Positions 34,413-42,279 of a DNA stretch of 64,000 nt are shown here, piece after piece. The DNA comes from Bacteroidota bacterium (GTDB taxonomy: Bacteria; Bacteroidota; Ignavibacteria; UBA10030; UBA8401): NCBI GenBank assembly GCA_021796215.1, contig JAJYOK010000003.1:204600-268599 (forward strand). Reading direction: 5' to 3'. Both the position numbers and the translations under genes were made by a program. The first letter of the stretch is position 1; the number at the start of each line of letters is the position of its first letter. The notes under the pieces were generated by a model. The model was not told where the DNA came from and searched no databases. It saw nothing but the letters and a program-made list of their open reading frames with translations.

Positions 34413-35864
34413 CTAATTAATATTCTTCAGAATGCCGAGAAGAAAATTCCAAAACTTTCCGACGGTGTCAATGTACAATTTCTCGTCGGGCGAATGGACG
34501 CCGACCATTGTCGGACCGAAAGAAACCATATCCATTCCCGGATACCGTTCGCCGATGATGCCGCATTCGAGCCCGGCATGGACCGCCTTCACTGCCGGTT
34601 CTTTTCCATACAACGATTTGTACGTCTCCTGTGCAATATGCAAAATCCGCGAGTCCATATTCGGTTTCCATCCCGGATATCCTTCGGACGCTTTCACATC
34701 GGCGCTGCCGAGCAGAAAAACATTTGCAACCGTTTGACATATCTCGTCGTTCTCCGATGCGACGGAACTACGCTGGCTTGTCGTCAGCACAATGCGCCTC
34801 TTTTCCGTACGAATAATCGCCACATTCGTTGACGTCTCAACAAGCCACGAAATATCGGCACTCATTTTCATCACACCGTGCGGAAGCGCCGAGATCGTTT
34901 GCAGCATTTTTTTCTGCAGCGATTTCTTCAGCACTTTCCCTTTTGCTTTTATTCCTTCCAGTGTGATTGTGAGACCGGGTTCATTTGTTTTCAATTCTGC
35001 TTTGATGATCTCATTGAACTCGCCAGTGCGGGCGCTTGCTACATCTAAATTCTTTGCAGGAATAAAGACAAGCGCTTCCGCTTCGCGCGGAATGGCGTTG
35101 CTTTTATTCCCTCCTTCAATGGAAGCGATGCGTGCGCCAAGCTCCGATAGAGCAATCAACACCCTGTTAATGATCTTGATCGAGTTGCCGCGCCCTTTGT
35201 CAATTTCTAATCCGGAATGTCCGCCGCGCAATCCTTTCACATGAAGTTTCACCGCAACATGTTTTGCAGGTACCGCCTCAAATTCTGCTTTCCATATTCC
35301 GTCCGTGTTTCGTCCGCCGGAGCAGCCGACGTACAATTCGCCTTCTTCTTCAGAATCGAGATTGAGAAGCGTCGTGCTTTTCAAAAAGCCGGGTGCAAGA
35401 TTGTTTACACCGGTCAATCCCGTTTCTTCATCCACTGTGAAAAGAAATTCAAGCGGACCGTGCTGTAACGTCTTGTCTTCCATAATGGCAAGATTTGTCG
35501 CTACAGCAATGCCGTTATCGGCGCCGAGCGTCGTTCCGTTCGCACGAATAACATTTCCGTCACGCACCAGCTCAAGCGGGTCTTTCAGGAAATTGTGAAC
35601 GGTGTTGTTATTCTTTTCACACACCATATCAAGATGGCCTTGAAGACACACCATCGGAACGTGTCCACGCCCCGGTGATGCAGGCTTGCGAACGACAACA
35701 TTCATAAATTTATCCTGCACCGCTTCCAGTCCAAGTTTTTTTGCCGTTTGAAAAACATAGTTTGAGATTTGCCGTTCATTTTTCGAACCGCGCGGAATCC
35801 TGCTGATCTCGGCAAAATATTTCCACACAAGTTCCGGCTGTAATCCATCAGTTGCACTTGCCAT
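34413..35864 (-). CDS. pepD: Aminoacyl-histidine dipeptidase (PepD, peptidase family M20C)
   Basis: 483 residues. Two-zinc M20C signatures: 'VCLQGHLDMVCEKN' (His ligand and Asp), 'TLGADNGIAVA' (bridging Asp), 'FTVDEETGLTGV' (catalytic Glu then ligand Glu), 'NLDSEEEGELYVGCSGG' (Asp ligand) and the C-terminal 'VSFGPTMVGVHSPDEKLYID' (His ligand). Length fits the family (about 480). No signal peptide: a cytoplasmic enzyme that cleaves Xaa-His and other dipeptides. It fits with the adjacent OPT transporter and proline dehydrogenase as a small peptide and amino-acid use group, though spacing (117 bases to the OPT gene) does not prove an operon. Confidence 0.92.
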   Translation of the reverse strand: MASATDGLQPELVWKYFAEISRIPRGSKNERQISNYVFQTAKKLGLEAVQDKFMNVVVRKPASPGRGHVPMVCLQGHLDMVCEKNNNTVHNFLKDPLELVRDGNVIRANGTTLGADNGIAVATNLAIMEDKTLQHGPLEFLFTVDEETGLTGVNNLAPGFLKSTTLLNLDSEEEGELYVGCSGGRNTDGIWKAEFEAVPAKHVAVKLHVKGLRGGHSGLEIDKGRGNSIKIINRVLIALSELGARIASIEGGNKSNAIPREAEALVFIPAKNLDVASARTGEFNEIIKAELKTNEPGLTITLEGIKAKGKVLKKSLQKKMLQTISALPHGVMKMSADISWLVETSTNVAIIRTEKRRIVLTTSQRSSVASENDEICQTVANVFLLGSADVKASEGYPGWKPNMDSRILHIAQETYKSLYGKEPAVKAVHAGLECGIIGERYPGMDMVSFGPTMVGVHSPDEKLYIDTVGKFWNFLLGILKNIN

Positions 35865-35916
35865 AAAGGTATTCCTTTCAGTTTTCTTTTAGCCACAGAG
35901 AATACAACGCCGGATT

Positions 35917-35971
35917 GATGGATTATTGGAGAAAACCTGGTACCATTAATCCATTCATCCAATAACCCATC
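35917..35971. repeat. Inverted repeat of the GGATnATTGG type
   Basis: GATGGATTATTGG (35917-35929) pairs with CCAATAACCCATC (35959-35971) with one mismatch over 13 bases. It sits between the pepD and OPT genes. The same core words recur in the inverted repeat at 42175-42217. Confidence 0.55.
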
Positions 35972-35981
35972 TATCCGTTTT

Positions 35982-38051
35982 TCATTTCGCCATTGGTTTC
36001 CGGGCTGTTTTGTACAGCGTCAATCCCATGATGGCAAAAATCAAGACGCCCAAAATTTGGTAACCCGCATCTCCAAACGAGTTCGTAAGCCATCCTTCGG
36101 CACTGATCTTCTCAAGAAACTTAAAGACGCTGTCGTTCACCGAAAGCAGCGCAATGATCACTCCGGCAAGTGCACCGCCTGCAACAAGTCCGGTTGCATA
36201 CAAACTGCCTGGACCAAGCTCGCTTTCTTCAATCGTTTCGTGTTTGCGCTTTGCCACCCAATCTGCAACACCTTTGATCGCTCCGCCGACAAAAATCGGA
36301 AGCGTGGTTGACAGCGGAAGATACGCGCCGACTGCAAACGAAAGCGCGTTTACGCCGCACAACTCAACGGTGATTGCAAGAAACGCGCCGACAAGAACAA
36401 CCTGCCAGTCAAGATTGAAAGAAAGAAGTCCTTTGATCAGTGTTGCCATCAATGTGCCTTGCGGTGCAGGAAATTTGTCGCTGCCGATAGCATGAACAAT
36501 TCCCTGCGCCATCATATCCGGCGTCGGCTGGTCGAGCAATTTAATTGTTGCGCCGATAATAATTGAAGAAACAATCGCGCCGACAAATAAACTCAGCTGC
36601 TGGTACTTTGGCGTTGCACCGACGAGGTAGCCGGTTTTCAAATCCTGGCTTGTCGCACCGGCATTCGCCGCCGCAATGCAGATCATGCTGCCGACAACCA
36701 ATGCCATCGGTTCATAAAAACTTCCCGTCCAGCCTACCGCAATGAAGATCAGGCTTGTCCCCATCAACGTCGCAATTGTCATTCCGGAAATTGGATTCGA
36801 ACTCGAACCAATGATGCCGACAATACGGCTTGAAACTGTCACAAAGAAAAACCCGAACACGACAACAAGCACGCCGAGCAGCAATTTATTGAAGAGTGAG
36901 TTGCCGGGAATCTGCGGAAGGAATGCCATCACGAGCACAAGGCCGATGCTTCCGACGATGACGGTCATGAATGAAAGATCGCGGTCGGTGCGGGCAATGC
37001 TGCTGGCGATCTGTTTATTCTTCAACGAGCCGAGACTTTGTTTGAACGAAGCAGCGATCGTTGGAAATGTTTTTATCAATGTAATCAGTCCGCCCATTGC
37101 CACTGCGCCTGCGCCGATATTACGAACATACGCCCAGTACACTGCCGATGCTGTATCGGCAAATGTGTGTGTGGTCGGGTCCCATCCGCCCCTGCCGCCC
37201 GCTGACATAATATCTTTCAGGTATCCCAGCTTTACTAATTGCGTTGCAATAATATCCTGCGGAACAAGCGAGGCAATGAGCGGAATAATTCCGAGCCATG
37301 CGAGAACACCGCCCGCTACGAGCACACCGGCAATGCGCGGTCCGATAATGTACCCGACGCCCATATATTCCGGAGTAATGTCTGCATTAAGAGTCGCCGA
37401 TGGAAAAATTTTGTTTGTTTGTCTCGTTGCCCATGCAGGAGTTTCTGCCACCACGTGAAATACTTTTTGCAGCAGAGCATAGACAAGTGCAAATCCTAAT
37501 CCTTGGTACGCTGTCTTTGCAAAGTCGCCTCCTTTTTCGCCCGCAATCAGTACCGAAGCGCATGCCGTACCTTCAGGATACGGAAGGTTGCCGTGCTCGT
37601 TCACAATAAGCGAGCGGCGCAGCGGAATCATCATCAACGTTCCGAGCAAACCGCCGAACATTGCCAGCGTCAGAATTGTCCAGTAATTGAAAAAATCCGC
37701 GCCCGATTTCCCGCTTGCGCTCGCCGTGAGAAAAAGAAATCCCGGCAAGGTGAACACAACGCCTGCCGCAATGGATTCACCTGCGGAACCGGTCGTTTGA
37801 ATGATGTTGTTTTCCAGAATCGTCGTGTGAAGGAATTTTCTGCCAAGTGAAATTGCAAGCACGGCGATTGGAATTGACGCCGACACGGTCAAGCCGGCTT
37901 TCAACGCAAGATAGACCGACGCCGCACCGAATAAGATTCCGAACAACGCGCCAGTCACGATCGCTTTAACGGAAAATTCCGTGACGTTCTGGCCCGGAGC
38001 GATGAACGGCTCGAATTTCATAGGTGCTTTTGCAACAGGAGCTTCTGCCAT
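35982..38051 (-). CDS. OPT-family oligopeptide transporter
   Basis: 689 residues with about 15-16 hydrophobic segments. Family signatures: 'GALFGILFGAASVYLALKAG' at the N-terminus, 'QTTGSAGESIAAGVVFTLP', 'NEHGNLPYPEGTACASVL', and 'SSSNPISGMTIATLMGTSL'. It falls with the prokaryotic OPT/YPG group, which takes up small peptides using the proton gradient. An AAGGAGAGGC ribosome-binding site precedes the ATG. It lies between pepD and the proline dehydrogenase gene, consistent with uptake, cleavage and oxidation of proline- or histidine-containing peptides; the pathway is inferred from neighbourhood. Confidence 0.9.
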   Translation of the reverse strand: MAEAPVAKAPMKFEPFIAPGQNVTEFSVKAIVTGALFGILFGAASVYLALKAGLTVSASIPIAVLAISLGRKFLHTTILENNIIQTTGSAGESIAAGVVFTLPGFLFLTASASGKSGADFFNYWTILTLAMFGGLLGTLMMIPLRRSLIVNEHGNLPYPEGTACASVLIAGEKGGDFAKTAYQGLGFALVYALLQKVFHVVAETPAWATRQTNKIFPSATLNADITPEYMGVGYIIGPRIAGVLVAGGVLAWLGIIPLIASLVPQDIIATQLVKLGYLKDIMSAGGRGGWDPTTHTFADTASAVYWAYVRNIGAGAVAMGGLITLIKTFPTIAASFKQSLGSLKNKQIASSIARTDRDLSFMTVIVGSIGLVLVMAFLPQIPGNSLFNKLLLGVLVVVFGFFFVTVSSRIVGIIGSSSNPISGMTIATLMGTSLIFIAVGWTGSFYEPMALVVGSMICIAAANAGATSQDLKTGYLVGATPKYQQLSLFVGAIVSSIIIGATIKLLDQPTPDMMAQGIVHAIGSDKFPAPQGTLMATLIKGLLSFNLDWQVVLVGAFLAITVELCGVNALSFAVGAYLPLSTTLPIFVGGAIKGVADWVAKRKHETIEESELGPGSLYATGLVAGGALAGVIIALLSVNDSVFKFLEKISAEGWLTNSFGDAGYQILGVLIFAIMGLTLYKTARKPMAK

Positions 38052-38106
38052 GTGCCTCTCCTTGAAAATGATTATATGATAGTGTGTTTGAAAAATTTCA
38101 TTGTGG

Positions 38107-39021
38107 TTATTTCTCCCGCTGCGTTTCGAACATTGCTTTGAAAACGTAACCAGCGATCTGCGGATTTTCTTTCAACCGGCGAATCGAGTACGCGTACCAC
38201 TGTTTCCCGAACGGCGTGTACACGCGCAGACGATGTCCTTCCCTCACAAGCTGAGCGCGCCGCTCGCTTCGCACGCCGAGCAGCATTTGAAATTCATAGT
38301 CCTGCGGAGTCAGATGTAAATCCTGAATAATTTGTGACGCGGCGTCAATCAACACGTCGTCATGCGTCGCAATGCCGACGCGGCACTTGGCATTGAAAAG
38401 AATTTTGAGAAGCCGGATATAATTTTGCTGAATCTCTCTCCGGTCTTTGAATGCAATTGCCGGCGATTCGTTGTATATGCCTTTGCATAAACGCACGTTT
38501 GCTCCTTCGGCGGCAAGTGTTTTCACGTCATCTTCGCTGCGCCGCAAGTACGCCTGAATCACAATGCCGACGTTGGATCCGCCGAAGGCGGACCGCACGG
38601 CACGATAAACAGCAAGCGTATCATCCGTGCAGGTGTGGTCTTCCATATCAATCCGGACGAAATTATTTGCCGCTCGCGCTGCAGAAAGAATCGTTTCAAC
38701 GTTCTCACGGCAAAACTCCTTGTCAATCTTCAAACCGATCTGCGTGAGCTTCACGGAAAGATTGGCATTGAGCGAGTGTTGGGCAATTGCGCTAAGGACG
38801 TTGACACACGCATCGCGTGATGCAGTCGCCTCTTCACGTGTTGTCACATCTTCGCCGAGCACATCAATCGTTGCCATGACGCCTTTGGAATTCAACTGCT
38901 TCACAGTTGAAACCGCATCTGCAAGGTGTTCGCCCGCAATATAACGATCGGCAACTTTAGCAACAATAAATTTTGGAGTGAAAGAAAGAGAGGAAACGAC
39001 AAGCTGATTGAAGATATTCAT
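38107..39021 (-). CDS. Monofunctional proline dehydrogenase (FAD-dependent)
   Basis: 304 residues, close to monofunctional bacterial PRODH length. A FAD/proline barrel with 'GVMATIDVLGEDVTTREEA', 'LSVKLTQIGLKID', 'FVRIDMEDHT', 'NVGIVIQAYLRRSEDDV' (the substrate RR pair), 'NVRLCKGIYNE' and 'IATHDD'. Oxidises L-proline to pyrroline-5-carboxylate at the membrane, giving electrons to quinone. No P5C dehydrogenase gene is in the window. The codons for 'SAFGGS' around residue 145 form the palindrome TCCGCC-TTC-GGCGGA, one copy of the repeat family described at 38578. Confidence 0.9.
   Translation of the reverse strand: MNIFNQLVVSSLSFTPKFIVAKVADRYIAGEHLADAVSTVKQLNSKGVMATIDVLGEDVTTREEATASRDACVNVLSAIAQHSLNANLSVKLTQIGLKIDKEFCRENVETILSAARAANNFVRIDMEDHTCTDDTLAVYRAVRSAFGGSNVGIVIQAYLRRSEDDVKTLAAEGANVRLCKGIYNESPAIAFKDRREIQQNYIRLLKILFNAKCRVGIATHDDVLIDAASQIIQDLHLTPQDYEFQMLLGVRSERRAQLVREGHRLRVYTPFGKQWYAYSIRRLKENPQIAGYVFKAMFETQREK
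38578..38592. repeat. 15-nt palindrome inside the proline dehydrogenase gene
   Basis: On the coding strand TCC GCC TTC GGC GGA reads Ser-Ala-Phe-Gly-Gly, placed in a surface-type loop just before 'NVGIVIQAYL'. The arms are perfect 6-base complements with a 3-base centre. Confidence 0.6.
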
Positions 39022-39215
39022 AGGAATTTAATCGAGTCCGGTAATGGAAAGATTATTAAACGAAAGGAAAAATGCTGCCGATACAAACTTCTGCGCCGGC
39101 GTTTTGTGAAAAACCACCGGCGCGAAAACTGACGAAATGACGACTATACTGAAAATCTCATTAGGGTTGACTTTTCCGACACGCGTCTTCACTCAGCGCT
39201 CAAGTAATTCAATTT
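39022..39215. other. Spacer with a GC-rich hairpin
   Basis: No gene. GCGCCGG (39093-39099) pairs with CCGGCGC (39117-39123), with an inner TTTT/AAAA extension. On the minus strand it follows the outer-membrane protein gene but has no T-run, so terminator function is doubtful. Confidence 0.4.
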
Positions 39216-40547
39216 CTACAACGGAAATACTATCGAAACCTTCGGCTCCACACGTTTTTGTGTTTTGTAGCTTGTGTTGCCGTTCGCATCGGTGACCGGC
39301 GCGAATGTCCATGTGTACAGCATTGAAACGATCATGAATGGATATGGCTTGTACCCAACTGATGCATACAACAGCGAGCGATCATCGAGCGTAAAAATAT
39401 CCTTATTGTTCTGAATATATTTTTTGTCATAACCCGCATCGAGAACAATTACCGGCAGCATGTTACCGGTGGAAGCGCCAAGATGCAGGATACCGCTTTT
39501 CGGATCGTTGTCAAGCTTTGAATACGTTCCGCGGATTTGCAGCCTTCCAAGAATAGCAATTGTTAAATCGCCAAAATAACCGGGACCCGGCGACACCAAT
39601 TGACTGAGCGTCTGCGCTTTACTTGAGAAGAATGTGCCATTCAACTGATACCGTTCAAGCTCATAAAACGCATCGAAATAATCCGGAATGTAATGATCGC
39701 CTGACCATCGCCGTTCAAACTTTGTGAAAATATTGAAAATGCCCAGCCCGGAAAAATCTGTCTGCAGCCCAAGCGCTTCGCCGCTGCCGAAATGAATGAT
39801 CTTCGCATAATCAAAATACAACGTCGAGCTGACCATCGGGACGCGAAGCAAAGGCAAACCGAGGTCGGCGCCGAGAATGTTCATTGTGCCGAGATTTTCC
39901 TTTTGCGGAATTGACGAAACAAATGTAACATTTGTATCCCGTGAATCTTTTCGATAATCTCCTGCCCACGTCGCACCGATTTCAAGTCCGCCGATGATCG
40001 GCACCGGAGCAAGGGTTGTATATTGCAAGGGACGGACGTAGCCGCGGATTCCAAAAACGCCGGGTTCGGTAAAGTCGCCATAGACTGTTTCAAATCCGGT
40101 TTTACCGAAATCAAGATCGAATTCCGCACCAAGCCGCCGGTCATCAAAGCTCGGGCTATTCCTATATAAATACATGATGGAGCCGTGTCCGAGCTGCGCG
40201 TAATCCAGCACACCGACACGCGCGTACACATCGTCACCTTTTTGCCCCCAGCGTAAATACCGGATGAATCTTCCGCGCTGCAATTCTGCCCAACGGATTG
40301 ACCGATCTTTACTGCTGACATACAAATTAAGGTCAAGGCCAACGCCGAATTTTCCGAACGCAAGCTCTGGCGCGATGTTGACAAGATAATACGGCTGTCC
40401 GTCAATCCATGTCATTCCCAAACCGGCGGTCATTGTATTTTGATCCGACGCATTCGGCGTACCGCGTTTTGCGGCCTGAGCAAAAGATTCGGGAGTGAGA
40501 AAAAGAAATCCTGCGAGAACAACAACACTCAAAAACAGACTGCGCAT
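39216..40547 (-). CDS. Predicted outer-membrane beta-barrel protein, unknown function
   Basis: 443 residues from the ATG at 40547; the longer frame to 40730 runs into spmB. Signal peptide 'RSLFLSVVVLAGFLFLTPES', cleavage near 'FAQAA'. The rest alternates polar and hydrophobic residues with many aromatic strand ends (for example 'GYVRPLQYTTLAPVPIIGGL') and ends with a terminal strand 'VEPKVSIVFPL' finishing in a hydrophobic residue, as barrels do. I do not recognise a named family. It follows spmB by four bases, so the three genes spmA-spmB-this are probably one transcript. Confidence 0.65.
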   Translation of the reverse strand: MRSLFLSVVVLAGFLFLTPESFAQAAKRGTPNASDQNTMTAGLGMTWIDGQPYYLVNIAPELAFGKFGVGLDLNLYVSSKDRSIRWAELQRGRFIRYLRWGQKGDDVYARVGVLDYAQLGHGSIMYLYRNSPSFDDRRLGAEFDLDFGKTGFETVYGDFTEPGVFGIRGYVRPLQYTTLAPVPIIGGLEIGATWAGDYRKDSRDTNVTFVSSIPQKENLGTMNILGADLGLPLLRVPMVSSTLYFDYAKIIHFGSGEALGLQTDFSGLGIFNIFTKFERRWSGDHYIPDYFDAFYELERYQLNGTFFSSKAQTLSQLVSPGPGYFGDLTIAILGRLQIRGTYSKLDNDPKSGILHLGASTGNMLPVIVLDAGYDKKYIQNNKDIFTLDDRSLLYASVGYKPYPFMIVSMLYTWTFAPVTDANGNTSYKTQKRVEPKVSIVFPL

Positions 40548-40551
40548 ACAA

Positions 40552-41100
40552 TTATACTCCAAAAAGAATTCTACAAATAAATACTGCACCCAACATTCCA
40601 AAAATATCAGCAATAATTCCTGCCGGCAGCGCGTGACGGAAGTTTTTAATGCCGACAGCGCCGAAATAGACAGCAAGCACGTAGAATGTCGTTTCCGAAC
40701 TTCCGTACATCGTTGAAACCAACACTCCAATAAACGAATCCGGCCCGTGAACTTTCATGATCTCCGTCATAAGTCCCAAAGAGCCGCTTCCAGACAACGG
40801 GCGCATCAGCGCCATCGGCAGCGATTCCGCCGGCATTCCGATGAGATTTGTGATCGGTTTGAGAAGCGTCGTGACAACATCCATGGCGCCGCTGGCGCGA
40901 AAAATTCCGATTGCAACCAGCATTGCAACAAGGTAAGGAATAATTTTTATTGCTACCGTGAATCCGTCTTTCGCTCCTTCAACGAACACTTCGTACACTT
41001 TCACCTTCTTGAAAAAGCCCCATCCCAAGAAGACGATAATCAACAAAGGAATCGCTGCAACTGAAATAATATTGACAATATTTCGGAATAGTTCAACCAT
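40552..41100 (-). CDS. spmB: SpmB-like nucleoside-recognition-domain membrane protein
   Basis: 182 residues from the ATG at 41100 (GGAGG seven bases upstream, inside spmA). It has the Gate/nucleoside-recognition motif regions 'IKIIPYLVAMLVAIGIFRAS', 'NLIGMPAESLPMALMRPLSG' and 'VSTMYGSSETTFYVLAVYFG', all typical of SpmB. In Bacillus SpmA/SpmB affect spore-core dehydration, but the pair is widespread in non-sporulating Gram-negative bacteria where its role is unclear. Overlaps spmA by 8 bases. Confidence 0.88.
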   Translation of the reverse strand: MVELFRNIVNIISVAAIPLLIIVFLGWGFFKKVKVYEVFVEGAKDGFTVAIKIIPYLVAMLVAIGIFRASGAMDVVTTLLKPITNLIGMPAESLPMALMRPLSGSGSLGLMTEIMKVHGPDSFIGVLVSTMYGSSETTFYVLAVYFGAVGIKNFRHALPAGIIADIFGMLGAVFICRILFGV

Positions 41101-42100
41101 TGTTTGCCTCCGTATCGCCAGAGGCACTCTTTTCAACTTCAACTTTGTACCACGGCAGCCGCTGAAGCACTTTCACCGCAATCAACCCTGCGATGGTAGC
41201 ACATGTGGCGCCGAAAATTGATGTGCCGATGATAATTCCCGGATCGGCAGAACCGGCGGCGGCACGCACAGCAATCGCGGTTGCCGGAATAAATGTCAGT
41301 CCCGCTGTGTTAATAACCAAAAACGTGCACATGGCGTTTGTTGCGGTGCCGACTTTCGGATTGAGCTTGTTCAATTCTTCCATTGCTTTCAATCCGAGCG
41401 GAGTTGCCGCATTGTTCAAGCCAAGCATGTTCGCGGCAACGTTCATGATCATTGCACCGACCGCCGGGTGATCTGGCGGGACTTCAGGAAAAAGACGGCG
41501 CGTGAGAGGCGTGAGAAGCTTCGTCAGAATTCTCAGCAAGCCGGCTTCTTCGGCAACTTTCATCACACCAAGCCACAGCGCCATAATGCCTATCAATCCG
41601 AGAGAAATTGTCACTGCGGTGTTGGCATAATCAAGTGCCGCTTTCGTCACTGCGCGGACTTTTACATAATTCACTTTTTCAAGAACAAATGATGCCTGTG
41701 CCGTTGCATGGTCGCCTGAGAAATTCAGCGAACGTACATCGGCTGAAAGCTGATCTTTCTGGCCGGCATTGTCCGCCATTTTTTTCCAGAATTCCGGCGT
41801 CGAACTTCCAACCGGTAACGACAGTGTCGTCACGCCCTTGTTCGAGGTCATGACAACAACTTGCTGATGGACATCCGTCTGTTGAGAACGAATGCCGTAG
41901 AACTGATTGAACGCGGAGGCCGGAATTGTCAATTCGCCTTTCCATGTTGAATACATTGCGGATGGCACCGGCTGCAATGTCAGCGTTGCTTCAAGGGGAA
42001 CACCGTTGCGATAGGTATTCTGAACTTCATCATTAATATCATTGCCGACAGCAACAAGAATGCCTATCGCTATTAACCCAATCCACACATAGTTGAGCAT
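41093..42100 (-). CDS. spmA: SpmA-like membrane protein with a large extra loop domain
   Basis: 335 residues against about 200 for ordinary SpmA. The N-terminal helix 'YVWIGLIAIGILVAVGNDI' and the core from about residue 160 ('TISLGLIGIMALWLGVMKVA', 'MIMNVAANMLGLNNAATPLG', 'LNKLNPKVGTATNAMCTFLV') are standard. Between them, residues about 25-150 form an extra soluble region rich in beta-type sequence ('LTLQPVPSAMYSTWKGELTI', 'VVVMTSNKGVTTLSLPV'). The loop would face the periplasm if the first helix has its N-terminus inside. A GAGGAGAA ribosome-binding site precedes the ATG. Confidence 0.86.
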   Translation of the reverse strand: MLNYVWIGLIAIGILVAVGNDINDEVQNTYRNGVPLEATLTLQPVPSAMYSTWKGELTIPASAFNQFYGIRSQQTDVHQQVVVMTSNKGVTTLSLPVGSSTPEFWKKMADNAGQKDQLSADVRSLNFSGDHATAQASFVLEKVNYVKVRAVTKAALDYANTAVTISLGLIGIMALWLGVMKVAEEAGLLRILTKLLTPLTRRLFPEVPPDHPAVGAMIMNVAANMLGLNNAATPLGLKAMEELNKLNPKVGTATNAMCTFLVINTAGLTFIPATAIAVRAAAGSADPGIIIGTSIFGATCATIAGLIAVKVLQRLPWYKVEVEKSASGDTEANNG

Positions 42101-42279
42101 CGAATTCTCCTCAATTATCGAAGGTTAAAAAAGTGATTATACATCACGGACAGGACTTTTGAATGTAGATTGTTGGATGATTGGATAGATGGAAGTAATG
42201 TCCCATTCCAATCATCCGGTAATCCGTTTGCCAAAATTTTGAGCCCTGAAGCTTAAAATATAAATCTTTTGGAGCTTGT
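42101..42279. other. Spacer with a second GGATnATTGG inverted repeat
   Basis: No gene. GGATGATTGG (42175-42184) pairs perfectly with CCAATCATCC (42208-42217), a 23-base loop between. It shares core words with the repeat at 35917-35971. Confidence 0.55.
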
